In this document: positions 18,051 through 27,223 of the stretch, one piece after another | Layout: the number at the start of each line of letters is the position of its first letter | How positions within the stretch are numbered: position 1 is the stretch's first letter | Assembly (NCBI GenBank): GCA_031553395.1 | Contig: JAVBLR010000013.1 | Location: 1 to 64,000 of the forward strand | Origin: WRGA01 sp031553395 | Lineage (GTDB): Bacteria > Bacteroidota > Bacteroidia > Bacteroidales > WRGA01 | Length of the DNA: 64,000 bases | Direction: 5' to 3' | Position numbers and translations under genes: made by a program | The notes under the pieces: generated by a model | Seen by the model: only the letters and a program-made list of their open reading frames with translations | Databases searched by the model: none | What the model was told of the DNA's origin: nothing

Positions 18051-19901
18051 ATGACAGAACAAACTAAGGTGAAAGAATTGGAAAAGGTTGTAATCCGTTT
18101 TTCCGGAGATTCCGGAGATGGAATGCAACTTGCAGGTAATATCTTTTCCAACTTATCAGCTGTATTCGGTAATGAAATTTCGACATTTCCCGATTTCCCG
18201 GCCGAAATTCGTGCTCCTCAAGGTTCATTGAGTGGAGTATCAGGATTTCAGGTTCATTTGGGATCGAAAAAAATACTTACTCCCGGAGATAAAACAGACA
18301 TATTGGTTGCAATGAATCCGGCGGCATTGAAAGTTAATATCAAAACGTTAAAGAAAGATTCTATTATTATCATTGATACTGATAGCTTTAAGGAAAATGA
18401 TTTGCGAAAAGCTAATTTCAGTACGAATGATCCTTTTAAAGAATTAGGTTTGACGAGCGTTCAGGTTATTGATGCTCCGATTTCAACTATTTTAAAGGAA
18501 AGTCTGGCTGACAGCGGATTGGATAATAAGTCCCAATTGCGCTGCAAAAATATGTTTGCTTTGGGCTTGACTTGTTGGTTATTGAATCGTCCGTTGGAAC
18601 ATGCTTTCGAAATGCTTCAGAATAAATTCAAGAAAAAAGAACAAATTCTTAAAGCGAATCTTAAAGCGTTGACTGATGGATATAATTACGGACATAATAT
18701 TCATGCTTCCGTATCGACTTACCGCATCGAACCTGTTGTTGCAGAAAAAGGAATTTATACCGATATACAAGGAAATAAAGCTACAGCTCTCGGTTTGATT
18801 GCTGCAGCAGAAAAATCCGGATTGAAATTGTATTTGGGAAGTTACCCTATTACGCCTGCAACGGAAATATTGCAAGAACTTTCTGCACGCAAGGATATGG
18901 GTGTAAAAGCGATTCAGGCAGAAGATGAAATTGCCGGGATTTGTTTTGCAATCGGAGCGAGTTTTGCCGGAAATTTGGCTGCAACTTCTACTTCCGGACC
19001 GGGATTGGCGCTGAAGTCGGAAGCTATCGGACTTGCTGTAATGGCCGAATTGCCTTTGGTTGTAATTGATGTACAACGGGGCGGACCTTCAACCGGTTTA
19101 CCTACAAAAACGGAACAAGCTGATCTTTATCAGGCATTATACGGGCGAAACGGAGAATCTCCGCTTGTTGTTATGGCGGCAAGTACGCCTACCGATTGTT
19201 TTGATGCTGCATTTATGGCTTCAAAAATTGCGTTGGAACACATGACTCCGGTTATTCTTTTAACAGATGGATTTTTGGCGAATGGTTCTTCGGCATGGAA
19301 AATTCCGGATTTGGATAAATATCCCGAAATTAATCCGCCTTATGTAACTCCCGAAATGGAAGAAGGTTGGAAACCATATCTCCGGAATAGTGAAACACTT
19401 GTAAGAAATTGGGCAATCCCCGGAACGCCCGGATTTATGCATCGTTTGGGAGGCTTGGAAAAAGATTATAATACAAGTGCGATATCAACTGATGCCGCAA
19501 ATCACCACAAAATGGTGGAAACCCGTCAGGCTAAAATTGATAAAATAGCTCTTAAATTACCTGAATTGGAAGTGTATGGCGATAAAGATGCCGATTTGTT
19601 AGTTGTTGGTTGGGGTGGAACTTACGGGCATTTATATTCGGCTGTGGAACAATTGCTGTCTGAAGGAAAGAAAGTGGCATTTGCTCATTTTAAATATATC
19701 AGTCCGCTGCCGGTTAATACAGCAGATGTCTTGGCTAAATATAAAAAAGTTGTTGTATGTGAACTGAATAATGGTCAATTGGCCGGATATTTGCGCGGAA
19801 AGGTTCCTGCTGCAACTATTCATCAATACAACAAAATACAAGGGCAACCATTTACCGTAAATGAGTTGGTCGATTGTTTTACAAGTTTAATGGAGAAATA
19901 A
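18051..19901 (+). CDS. korA: 2-oxoglutarate:ferredoxin oxidoreductase, fused gamma-alpha subunit
   Basis: A 616-residue subunit of an oxygen-sensitive 2-oxoacid:ferredoxin oxidoreductase converting 2-oxoglutarate and CoA to succinyl-CoA and CO2 with reduction of ferredoxin, or the reverse reductive carboxylation. Residues ~9-190 are the gamma domain (VIRFSGDSGDGMQLAG). The alpha domain starts near 240 with GLIAAAEKSGLKLYLG, then PITPATEI and TSTSGPGLALKSEA, and is followed by a C-terminal transketolase-like domain LVVGWGGTYGHL. The gamma-alpha fusion and the partner KorB at +3 bases are the standard arrangement in Bacteroidota. Other 2-oxoacids cannot be excluded. Confidence 0.93.
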   Translation: MTEQTKVKELEKVVIRFSGDSGDGMQLAGNIFSNLSAVFGNEISTFPDFPAEIRAPQGSLSGVSGFQVHLGSKKILTPGDKTDILVAMNPAALKVNIKTLKKDSIIIIDTDSFKENDLRKANFSTNDPFKELGLTSVQVIDAPISTILKESLADSGLDNKSQLRCKNMFALGLTCWLLNRPLEHAFEMLQNKFKKKEQILKANLKALTDGYNYGHNIHASVSTYRIEPVVAEKGIYTDIQGNKATALGLIAAAEKSGLKLYLGSYPITPATEILQELSARKDMGVKAIQAEDEIAGICFAIGASFAGNLAATSTSGPGLALKSEAIGLAVMAELPLVVIDVQRGGPSTGLPTKTEQADLYQALYGRNGESPLVVMAASTPTDCFDAAFMASKIALEHMTPVILLTDGFLANGSSAWKIPDLDKYPEINPPYVTPEMEEGWKPYLRNSETLVRNWAIPGTPGFMHRLGGLEKDYNTSAISTDAANHHKMVETRQAKIDKIALKLPELEVYGDKDADLLVVGWGGTYGHLYSAVEQLLSEGKKVAFAHFKYISPLPVNTADVLAKYKKVVVCELNNGQLAGYLRGKVPAATIHQYNKIQGQPFTVNELVDCFTSLMEK

Positions 19902-19904
19902 GAT

Positions 19905-20921
19905 ATGGATATTGAAACATTAAAATACGAGCCGAAAGATTTTAAAAGCGATCAATATGTGCGCTGGTGCCCCGGTTGTGGCGACCATGCCGTGTTGAAT
20001 TCGTTACACAAGGCAATGTCGCAATTGGGAATAAAACCGCATGAAACGGCTGTTATATCGGGTATTGGATGTTCTTCCCGTTTGCCTTATTACATGAATA
20101 CGTATGGATTTCATACGATTCATGGGCGTGGGGCTGCTATTGCTACAGGAGTAAAAACGGCAAATCCGAAATTGTCTGTATGGCAAATTACCGGAGACGG
20201 CGATTGTTTGGCAATTGGAGGAAATCATTTTATTCATCTTATTCGCAGGAATTTAGATATTAAAATTTTATTGCTTAATAATAAGATTTACGGATTGACA
20301 AAAGGACAATATTCGCCTACATCAGATAAGGGTTTTGTCTCAAAATCATCTCCTTATGGAACTGTTGAAGAACCTTTCCGTCCGGGTGAACTAACAATCG
20401 GCGCTCGTGGAAATTTCTTTGCCCGTGCTATCGATGTCGACTTGAAAATGTCGGCTGATATGATGGTTGAAGCTGGAAAGCACAAAGGCGCTGCTGTTCT
20501 TGAAATATTGCAAAATTGTGTGATATTTAATGACGATATTCATGATGCCATTATAAATAAGGAATTTCGTGCAGATAAAACTATTTTCCTGCAACATGGC
20601 AAGCCAATGATTTTTGGAAAAAATAACGATAAAGGGCTTGTTTTAGACGGATTCAACCTGAAAGTTGTTACATTAGGCCAAAATGGAATAACCGAAAAAG
20701 ATATTTTGGTTCATGATGCCAAATGTATTGATAATATATTGCATTACAAATTGGCGACAATGGGAGGGGAGCTTCCTTTAGCGCTGGGAGTAATTCGTGC
20801 ATACGAATCGGTAACTTACGAACAGGAAGTTGAAGCCCAAATAGAAGATGTACAATCCAAACGTCCTATCCGCACATTGAAGGAATATTTGATGAGTGGA
20901 GACATTTGGGAAGTCAAATAA
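19905..20921 (+). CDS. korB: 2-oxoglutarate:ferredoxin oxidoreductase, beta subunit
   Basis: A 338-residue TPP- and [4Fe-4S]-binding beta subunit. WCPGCGDHAVL near residue 24 gives two cluster cysteines, with another in GIGCSSRLP. The TPP/Mg motif is GDGDCLAIGGNH near residue 90, completed by LLNNKIYGLTKGQ. It starts three bases after the korA stop, so the two are translated together. Reduced ferredoxin made here could feed the HdrABC/Flx complex encoded at 56-63 kb; that link is an inference. Confidence 0.94.
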   Translation: MDIETLKYEPKDFKSDQYVRWCPGCGDHAVLNSLHKAMSQLGIKPHETAVISGIGCSSRLPYYMNTYGFHTIHGRGAAIATGVKTANPKLSVWQITGDGDCLAIGGNHFIHLIRRNLDIKILLLNNKIYGLTKGQYSPTSDKGFVSKSSPYGTVEEPFRPGELTIGARGNFFARAIDVDLKMSADMMVEAGKHKGAAVLEILQNCVIFNDDIHDAIINKEFRADKTIFLQHGKPMIFGKNNDKGLVLDGFNLKVVTLGQNGITEKDILVHDAKCIDNILHYKLATMGGELPLALGVIRAYESVTYEQEVEAQIEDVQSKRPIRTLKEYLMSGDIWEVK

Positions 20922-21006
20922 AGTAAAAAGTAATAAATAAAAGGTAAAAGATAAATTCGTATCTGATTGATAATGCGATTTTTACCTTTTACCTTTTACT
21001 TTTTAT
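20921..21006. repeat. AAAGGTA-type inverted repeat after korB
   Basis: GTAAAAAGTAATAAATAAAA plus GGTAAAAGATAAA on the left is mirrored on the right by TTTTTACC/TTTTACC/TTTTACTTTTTAT, leaving a ~24-base centre. It resembles the spacer at 9881-9938 and probably serves as the korB terminator, although it is very AT-rich. Confidence 0.6.
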
Positions 21007-21027
21007 ATTAATTAAGTAAGAATTAAG

Positions 21028-21058
21028 TTTGCACATCCAAAAAAAAGTATTACTTTTG
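21028..21058 (+). promoter_or_regulatory. Promoter of the initiator tRNA gene
   Basis: -33 TTTG at 21028-21031, a 19-base spacer, and -7 TACTTTTG at 21051-21058. This is a complete match to the Bacteroidota sigma-ABfr consensus and the best promoter in the window. Transcription would start very close to the tRNA 5' end at 21069. Confidence 0.75.
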
Positions 21059-21068
21059 CACTCAATAT

Positions 21069-21141
<73 letters not shown>

Positions 21142-21150
21142 CTAAATTGA

Positions 21151-21178
21151 AAGAGTCTGAGAAATCAGGCTCTTTTTT
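21151..21178 (+). terminator. Intrinsic terminator of tRNA-fMet
   Basis: GAGTCTGA / TCAGGCTC stem (one G.U), GAAA tetraloop, then six T, beginning ten bases after the tRNA. Confidence 0.85.
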
Positions 21179-21186
21179 GTTTTGTA

Positions 21187-22119
21187 TCAATTGGTTGGCA
21201 AATTAGATATATGTTTGATTTTTTTCTTTGAAGTACTGCATATTGGAATGGTCAATCCTACAGAAAAATCGTTTACAGAATATTTTTTGTTGTAAAAAGG
21301 AATATGACCTGCAAAAAAGATTTTACCTACTCCGATACCAAATCCTCCAAAAGGTACCCAATGCAACGTGTTTTCATGAAAATCTGTATAATATACAATT
21401 TCATTACCTAAAACAACTCCCCAAAAATATATATTACCTCCAATTTTAGGCCCAATAGAAAATTTATCTGAATTAAAGAGGAATTCATTTGCAAAATAAT
21501 AAGCTAATCCTGCTGGTTCTATTCCTCCACCATTAATATCCTTAGCAATACCTACTTCAATAACATGATTATTTTCTTTATTCTTTTGTGCATTAAATTG
21601 ATATCCTCCAGTTAAATGCCATTGACTGGAAGGTAGTCTTAGGATAGAACTTTCTCTAATCATTACAGGCAATATAACCCCCTGTATGTCATTTATCCCA
21701 ACATACAAGCTATCTATTGTTTTTATTTTTCCCAAATTCCATCCTTTTTCAGAATCAAACTCCTGATATCTAGCTGAAACACAGATCGAATTCTTTTCTA
21801 TTGACAATAATTTTTCTATAGTCAAGTGAATATCTGTGTTCGCATCCTCAGAAGCTAAAAGAAATGGATATATATTATTGCGAACAAAAGTAATGCTATC
21901 GGCAATGTATTTGGGAGCAAATAGCATACTCTTGTTGTTTACTTCCAGTAGAATACTGTCATTTTTTATTTTCAGAATTATATTTGATTGAATATGAATA
22001 TCAGAAAGGGAATCAACAGAAATATATTGCATATTTCTTTGCACACTAAAAGGCAATGCTGCTGTTGGAGTCATCAATAAAATAAACGATATAATTATTC
22101 CCTGGAATTTGTTTTTCAT
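21187..22119 (-). CDS. Hypothetical exported protein, barrel-like C-terminus
   Basis: A 310-residue protein with a signal peptide (MKNKFQGIIISFILLMTPTAALPF). The middle carries two beta-rich repeats (SDIHIQSNIILKIKNDSILLEV and similar), and the C-terminal half has alternating glycine/aromatic strands (GGYQFNAQKN, GPKIGGNIYFWG, VPFGGFGIGVGK, FSVGLTIPICS) suggesting an outer-membrane barrel. No recognised domain. It has its own promoter and lies convergent with the tRNA terminator; no functional partner nearby. Confidence 0.7.
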   Translation of the reverse strand: MKNKFQGIIISFILLMTPTAALPFSVQRNMQYISVDSLSDIHIQSNIILKIKNDSILLEVNNKSMLFAPKYIADSITFVRNNIYPFLLASEDANTDIHLTIEKLLSIEKNSICVSARYQEFDSEKGWNLGKIKTIDSLYVGINDIQGVILPVMIRESSILRLPSSQWHLTGGYQFNAQKNKENNHVIEVGIAKDINGGGIEPAGLAYYFANEFLFNSDKFSIGPKIGGNIYFWGVVLGNEIVYYTDFHENTLHWVPFGGFGIGVGKIFFAGHIPFYNKKYSVNDFSVGLTIPICSTSKKKIKHISNLPTN

Positions 22120-22141
22120 TTTCTATGGTTTATGGTTCTTG

Positions 22142-22149
22142 CAAATATA
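22142..22149 (-). promoter_or_regulatory. -7 box of the exported protein gene
   Basis: Minus-strand TATATTTG followed by C, 22 bases upstream of the ATG at 22119. Confidence 0.5.
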
Positions 22150-22270
22150 GTAACTAAAATCTTTTAACTTACCTCTTAATCATTCAAAACCGCCAAATAC
22201 TCATTCGCCTACTTTCCTGTAAATTAATCGTTTTACTTTCACTGCAAATTCGATTATTTACTTTAATTTT

Positions 22271-24967
22271 ATGCTTATGAAAACAATGTTATCAATTTTT
22301 GTTTGTGTATGCCTGTTTGGACCTGTTCAGGCAAAGTACAAATCGTTGTGGTCGGAATTACAGGAAGGCGATTGGATGAATCTGGAATATATCCAATATG
22401 TAAAATTTGACCCATCGGTTGATTTTGAATTCAACAATGTGAACTTGGTTGAATTCAAAGCAACTGTACTAAAGAAAAAAGACGATTTGCTACAAGTTTC
22501 ATTCAAACCTTTTCATTTGTATCAGGAAAGGGATGGAGATTATGATGGTTATCATTGTTTCGATTCATTTTTTTCTTTAGGGAATGATTTTTCCGAGAAA
22601 AAAGATTCTGTTGTTATTCTGTTGAATGCAAGTTCGCATATAGTGTCGGACACTACTTATTTCATCCGCGAAGATTACTGGAGTTACCGGTCAATGCTTA
22701 TGCCATACAAATTAAACGATAAAAGTAATAGAAGGTATTCCTATTCGGAGTTTGGTCTTTCACCAAAAGATATTTTTAAGGAAGTAATCGACAACTGTTT
22801 CCGGGAAGGCCAACAAGATGAATTACCTCTTGTCCCGGAAAAAAAGGCTATACAAGTAAAGGTTACTGATGCATCTTTTCAGTTGCCTCCGAATGTTCGT
22901 ATCAGGTTATCTTCTCCGGCACAGGTCAACCAAGATAGTTGCAAATTATCGTTGAATTTTCCCGAATGGAGAAATCTGTTTCATGAAAATTGGATGCAAA
23001 TCAGGCAGGATAAAGACGGGATATTATTCGAATGTTTTATTCCTCAACCTGTCTCCGGAGAACTGAAATTATCGAAATCGGTACAAGTTTCACTTCCTAA
23101 AAATAAGATACCTTTTTTATTGTGTCCGGGAGATTCTATACAAATTACACTGGATTCAAAAGGAGAAGTTAGTTATACAGGAAAAGGTTCTGTTAACTGC
23201 AAATTTTGGTTGGATTGGCAGATGAGTATGATTTCTACACACGACCTTGTAGTAAATCCGGATAAGAAATCAGTAACCCAGTATCAGGAATTTACTTTGA
23301 AGCGATACCAAACTCTTTGGAATAAGTATGCAGCAGCAGTATCGCCTTACTGGCTCAAATCGTCCCAGTTATCATATCAATATGAATACATAACTACCAT
23401 GTTATCCGTACAAAAGAGAATGCCGCAGGTTTCGGGTAATGTAGTATACCTTGTCACTTCTTGGGAGAAATTAAAACTACCTAAAATCCGGCCTTTTATT
23501 GATTATTTATACCAACCTTTTGATTATTCTGATTATTCCTTATTTCTGAATGTATTTTCGGGTACAAAAAGAGAAGAATTGGAACAGAATATGCTTATCC
23601 GGTTTGACCCTGTTCCATATTCTAGTCCGGAACAATATTACCTGATTAAGTCGCTCTTTTCCGGATATCCCAAGTACTTTCTTTTAGCTGAGAACTTGAA
23701 AGACATGATGAAAGACAAGCCTTTTTCGTATTCACAAAGAGAATATGAAGATTTCAAAAACATGTATAACTGCCCTCAATTATTACAGCAAATCGAAAAA
23801 GTACGGCAGGTCGTTTCTGCAGTAGAGCCAGGAAAAAACATTCGCGACTTACATTTGAAAACAGAAAAATATATTCCTTTGGATAAATCAGGAGAACATT
23901 ATATTCTACTTAATTTTGGGAATTCAGTTGCTTTTGGAATATTCAGAAAAAGAATGGAATACATGAATCCTGAGATAAAGGACAAGTTCAAGTTTTGTTT
24001 TATCCAGTCTTCCGAAAATATGGATAAACTAACTGAAGAAGAGATAAATAGCCCTGACTTCATTTTTGTCGACAAACAAGATGTTTTATCCGACTTAAAC
24101 ACGCTTCGTGAACAATTCTATTATCGTAAAGCTGTTTTTTTAATCCGATCGGATGGAACCATATTATCTAAATCACTACAAAGTGGTTCTTTCGGGTTTG
24201 ATGAAATGATTCAATTAATCAGGGAAGATATGAACCGGCCGCAAGAATCGAAATCCGAATTATTTTCGGTAGTTTTTCTTTCTATTCTGATATCGATTCC
24301 TCTGACTATAGTCTTATCTTTGGTTTTGTCCAAAGTCATTCGTCGGTCTAAACTTCGTAAAGAAGAAAATAAACGGTTGATTTCGGAATTGAAACTCAAG
24401 GCAATTCGTTCTCAGATGAATCCGCACTTTATTTTCAATGCGCTTTCGTCGATACAACACCTCATTAACCAAGGAAAAAACAAAGAGGCCAACAATTATT
24501 TACTTAATTTTGCAAAGCTGTTACGGTCTGTTTTAGATACTTCCGATAAAAAATTGATTCCTTTATCGGAAGAAATCGAGCAAATCGACTTGTATTTGAA
24601 AATGGAACAATTGCGGGTTCCTTTTCACTATCTGATACAAGTAGACGAGAATATTCGCCAAAATGATGAATCGATTCCCGGAATGCTGATTCAACCGATT
24701 GTAGAAAACGCGGTTATTCATGGAATCACGCCTCAAAAAGGAGGAAATATTACTATTCATTTCAGCATGGAGGATAATATCCTCCGTGCTGAAATTTCGG
24801 ATGACGGACCGGGATTCAATACATCTGAAAACCACAATGGATTTGGCTTGAGAGCTACCCAGGAGCGATTGGAAATAGTAAACCGGGAATTAAAAACAAC
24901 TATCGGGATAAAGATTGAGGACAATATTCCCCGAGGAACAAAAGTTACGATTTCTATTCCTATATAA
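22271..24967 (+). CDS. LytS/YehU-type sensor histidine kinase with large periplasmic region
   Basis: An 898-residue membrane sensor. Signal peptide MLMKTMLSIFVCVCLFGPVQA; a ~640-residue periplasmic part whose last third (LNFGNSVAFGIFRKRMEY ... KAVFLIRSDGTILS) looks like a thioredoxin-type fold without a CxxC; one membrane span near residues 670-695 (VVFLSILISIPLTIVLSLVL). The cytoplasmic kinase has the His_kinase H-box QMNPHFIFNALSSIQ (His719), the N-box QPIVENAVIHG and the G-box DDGPGFNT. The ATG two codons later is an alternative start. The LytTR response regulator at 25164-25922 is the obvious partner. The ligand is unknown. Confidence 0.9.
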   Translation: MLMKTMLSIFVCVCLFGPVQAKYKSLWSELQEGDWMNLEYIQYVKFDPSVDFEFNNVNLVEFKATVLKKKDDLLQVSFKPFHLYQERDGDYDGYHCFDSFFSLGNDFSEKKDSVVILLNASSHIVSDTTYFIREDYWSYRSMLMPYKLNDKSNRRYSYSEFGLSPKDIFKEVIDNCFREGQQDELPLVPEKKAIQVKVTDASFQLPPNVRIRLSSPAQVNQDSCKLSLNFPEWRNLFHENWMQIRQDKDGILFECFIPQPVSGELKLSKSVQVSLPKNKIPFLLCPGDSIQITLDSKGEVSYTGKGSVNCKFWLDWQMSMISTHDLVVNPDKKSVTQYQEFTLKRYQTLWNKYAAAVSPYWLKSSQLSYQYEYITTMLSVQKRMPQVSGNVVYLVTSWEKLKLPKIRPFIDYLYQPFDYSDYSLFLNVFSGTKREELEQNMLIRFDPVPYSSPEQYYLIKSLFSGYPKYFLLAENLKDMMKDKPFSYSQREYEDFKNMYNCPQLLQQIEKVRQVVSAVEPGKNIRDLHLKTEKYIPLDKSGEHYILLNFGNSVAFGIFRKRMEYMNPEIKDKFKFCFIQSSENMDKLTEEEINSPDFIFVDKQDVLSDLNTLREQFYYRKAVFLIRSDGTILSKSLQSGSFGFDEMIQLIREDMNRPQESKSELFSVVFLSILISIPLTIVLSLVLSKVIRRSKLRKEENKRLISELKLKAIRSQMNPHFIFNALSSIQHLINQGKNKEANNYLLNFAKLLRSVLDTSDKKLIPLSEEIEQIDLYLKMEQLRVPFHYLIQVDENIRQNDESIPGMLIQPIVENAVIHGITPQKGGNITIHFSMEDNILRAEISDDGPGFNTSENHNGFGLRATQERLEIVNRELKTTIGIKIEDNIPRGTKVTISIPI

Positions 24968-24988
24968 TACGATATGAATATTCGTTAT

Positions 24989-25127
24989 TTTACCCCTAAA
25001 TCCCCTTCAGGGGACTTTGCAGAGGTGAAATATTTATTCTTTAGAACTATTTTCAACAACTTGCTTTAGTTTACGTGCATCTTTTAGGGTTGCCAAGAAA
25101 GTCCCCTTTAGGGGATTTAGGGGTAAA
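24989..25127. repeat. 139-bp element bounded by 30-bp inverted repeats
   Basis: Arms at 24989-25018 and 25098-25127 are inverted copies, differing only at the three central bases (TTC against TAA). Each arm is itself a hairpin: ATCCCCT and AGGGGA around a 2-base centre. CCCCTAAATCCCCT / AGGGGACTTT is a repeat word I associate with many Bacteroidota intergenic regions. The element separates the kinase from its regulator and may form a stable RNA stem. Confidence 0.8.
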
Positions 25128-25163
25128 TTGGGCTGCAAATGGAATAATCATTCACATAACATC

Positions 25164-25922
25164 ATGAAAATCAAAGCAATTATAGTTGATGATGAACAAC
25201 ACAACAGGGAAAACCTGAAACAACTGATTTCAGAATATTGTCAGGATGTTGTGGTAATGAATGTATGTGCTTCTGCAGAAGAAGCGAGAAAAAGCATTGC
25301 TCAATCATATCCTGATTTGGTTTTCTTAGATATCGAAATGCCGGGAGAAAACGCTTTTTCTCTATTGGAAAGTCTTGAATTTATCGACTTCGAAGTCATT
25401 TTTGTTACTGCATTCGATCAATATGGTATTAAGGCGATTAAATTTTCGGCATTGGATTACATATTGAAACCAATTGACCCGAATGACTTAATGGCAGCCA
25501 TCGCTAAAGCCAAAAGCAAACTTTCCCAAAAACAAGAAAACCTCCGGCTGCAAAACCTGCTGGAAAATACTCGTAGGGCAAATACGGACAAAATGATTGC
25601 CCTATCTCTATCCGACAAAATAGAATTTGTAGAAGTTTCTTCTATTATCCGCTGCGAATCAGATAGTAATTACACTACCTTTTACCTTAAAAATGGAGAA
25701 AAATTATTGGTCTCCAAAACACTGAAAGAATTCGAAGAACTACTCTCTCCTTATGGTTTTCTTCGCGTACATCAATCTCACCTGATTAATCTGAAAGAAA
25801 TTAAAAGTTATATCAAATCCGATGGAGGCTATATCCGTATGAAAGACGGTGCAACAGTCAGTATTTCACGCCAACGCAGGGAAATGGTGATGGAAGTTAT
25901 TAAATTGGAAGTTGAAGGTTGA
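25164..25922 (+). CDS. LytTR-family response regulator
   Basis: A 252-residue regulator. The N-terminal receiver domain has the acidic pair DD at residues 9-10, phospho-acceptor Asp56 in LVFLDIEMPG, the TAFD switch, and Lys in LKPID. The C-terminal LytTR DNA-binding domain (~150-250) has IRCESDSNYTTFYLKNGEK, TLKEFEELL and FLRVHQSHLINLKEIK. The frame is open from a TTG at 25128, but that lies in the repeat element. The ATG at 25164 begins MKIKAIIVDDEQ, the normal N-terminus. It is the partner of the upstream LytS-like kinase. Confidence 0.93.
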   Translation: MKIKAIIVDDEQHNRENLKQLISEYCQDVVVMNVCASAEEARKSIAQSYPDLVFLDIEMPGENAFSLLESLEFIDFEVIFVTAFDQYGIKAIKFSALDYILKPIDPNDLMAAIAKAKSKLSQKQENLRLQNLLENTRRANTDKMIALSLSDKIEFVEVSSIIRCESDSNYTTFYLKNGEKLLVSKTLKEFEELLSPYGFLRVHQSHLINLKEIKSYIKSDGGYIRMKDGATVSISRQRREMVMEVIKLEVEG

Positions 25923-26272
25923 GAATGCGGAAATATCATTATTGATGGGTATTTTTACTTGATTTACTTTCAACTTTCAATTCATAATGGACTTGTTATT
26001 CAATTTCACATGTTTGTCCTGAAAATATTAAAGAACTAATCCAATTTCGGATAGAGCTTAATTTGAGTTAAAACAGCTCTTCATCAAACACCATTTTATG
26101 TTTTTTCACGAAATAATTGACTGATAAGATGATCAATTGTGTAATTTTGTACTGAATTTAACTGTATTGCTTTTTTTTACAAACATGATTGAATGTTTTT
26201 TTCAAAAACAAATTCTCAATCATTGTTGTTACAATATAGTATGATATTACATTTTATAATAAGATTTAGTTT
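25923..26272. other. 350-bp gene-free gap with the OmpA-gene leader
   Basis: It has no ORF of interest. A -7 box TAATTTTG at 26142-26149 with TTG at 26117-26119 predicts a ~120-base leader. Within that leader TGATTGA (26187) pairs with TCAATCA (26216-26222), enclosing a nested TGTTTTT/AAAAACA stem, so the 5' untranslated region appears structured. Confidence 0.5.
26142..26149 (+). promoter_or_regulatory. -7 box of the OmpA-like lipoprotein gene
   Basis: TAATTTTG, with TTG at 26117-26119 as a possible -33 element (22-base spacer). Confidence 0.5.
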
Positions 26273-27142
26273 ATGAAGTATTTTTTTTGGTCGCTGTTGT
26301 TATTGGCAGCAAGCGTAGGATTTACAGGTTGTGTAACTCAGGGGAAGTATAAAAATCTGGAAGCAGAATACAGCCAGTTGAAAAAAGACTACCAAGGGTC
26401 TCAATTGAAATTAGCAGAGTGTAATACGCGTGCGTCAGGTATCGAAGATAGGTTAACCGAAGTTCAGAAAAACAATGGCGAATTACGTTCGTCATTAACT
26501 GACATGCAAAACTTATTGGATAAGAGTCTTACGCAAAGTTCTCAAGGTAATGTAAACATTGCAAAATTGGTAGATGAAATCAATTCGTCCAATCGTTTTA
26601 TTCAACATTTGGTACAAACTAAAAACAAATCCGATTCGTTGAACCTTGTGATGATTAATAATCTTACCCGTTCACTTTCTCGCGAAGAAATGCAAGGCAT
26701 GGATATTAAGGTGTTGAAAGGCGTTGTATACATTTCATTGGATGACAGGATGTTGTACAAATCAGGAAGTTATGAAATAGGTGAGCAGGCAGGGGAAATT
26801 CTTAGCAAGATTGCCAAAATTATCATGGATTACAAGGATTATGATGTATTGGTGGAAGGAAATACCGATACTGATCCGATTTCTCGCCCGAATATTCGCA
26901 ATAACTGGGACTTAAGTGCTTTACGTGGCTCATCGGTTGTTCAGGCATTGCAAAATACGTATGGAGTAGATCCGAAACGCTTGACTGCTGCCGGGCGTGG
27001 GGAATATAATCCGATTGTAAGTAACAGTACTTCTGAAGGAAAAACGCGCAATCGTAGAACTCAAATAATCATTACTCCGAAACTGGATCAGTTTATGGAA
27101 TTGATTGATCAAGCTCCAAAAAGCTCTCTTGATGCGGAATAA
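26273..27142 (+). CDS. OmpA-family peptidoglycan-associated lipoprotein
   Basis: A 289-residue protein. The lipoprotein signal peptide ends in the lipobox FTGC (Cys20). Residues ~25-110 are a predicted coiled coil (YKNLEAEYSQLKKDYQGSQ, a leucine/charged heptad pattern). Residues ~150-275 are an OmpA C-terminal domain with VLVEGNTDTDPI, the peptidoglycan-binding NWDLSALRGSSVV, RLTAAGRGEYNPI and RNRRTQIIITP. It probably tethers the outer membrane to the wall. It is monocistronic with a structured leader and a terminator. Confidence 0.92.
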   Translation: MKYFFWSLLLLAASVGFTGCVTQGKYKNLEAEYSQLKKDYQGSQLKLAECNTRASGIEDRLTEVQKNNGELRSSLTDMQNLLDKSLTQSSQGNVNIAKLVDEINSSNRFIQHLVQTKNKSDSLNLVMINNLTRSLSREEMQGMDIKVLKGVVYISLDDRMLYKSGSYEIGEQAGEILSKIAKIIMDYKDYDVLVEGNTDTDPISRPNIRNNWDLSALRGSSVVQALQNTYGVDPKRLTAAGRGEYNPIVSNSTSEGKTRNRRTQIIITPKLDQFMELIDQAPKSSLDAE

Positions 27143-27170
27143 TAATTTTGACAAGTAAATTTCGTATATG

Positions 27171-27203
27171 AAAAGGGATTTGCAAAGGCATGTCCCTTTT
27201 TTT
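27171..27203 (+). terminator. Terminator after the OmpA-like gene
   Basis: AAAAGGGA..TGC / GCA..TCCCTTTT interrupted stem with a 4-base loop, followed by TTT. It lies between the convergent OmpA-like and WG-repeat genes. Confidence 0.75.
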
Positions 27204-27223
27204 AGATCAATACGATTGAATTC

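Noticed and set aside
24989..25127. CRISPR-like repeats
   Set aside because: Only two inverted copies, no regular spacers and no cas genes.
25128..25163. Extended N-terminus of the LytTR regulator
   Set aside because: These codons come from the end of the inverted-repeat element; receiver domains normally begin at MKIKAIIVDDE.
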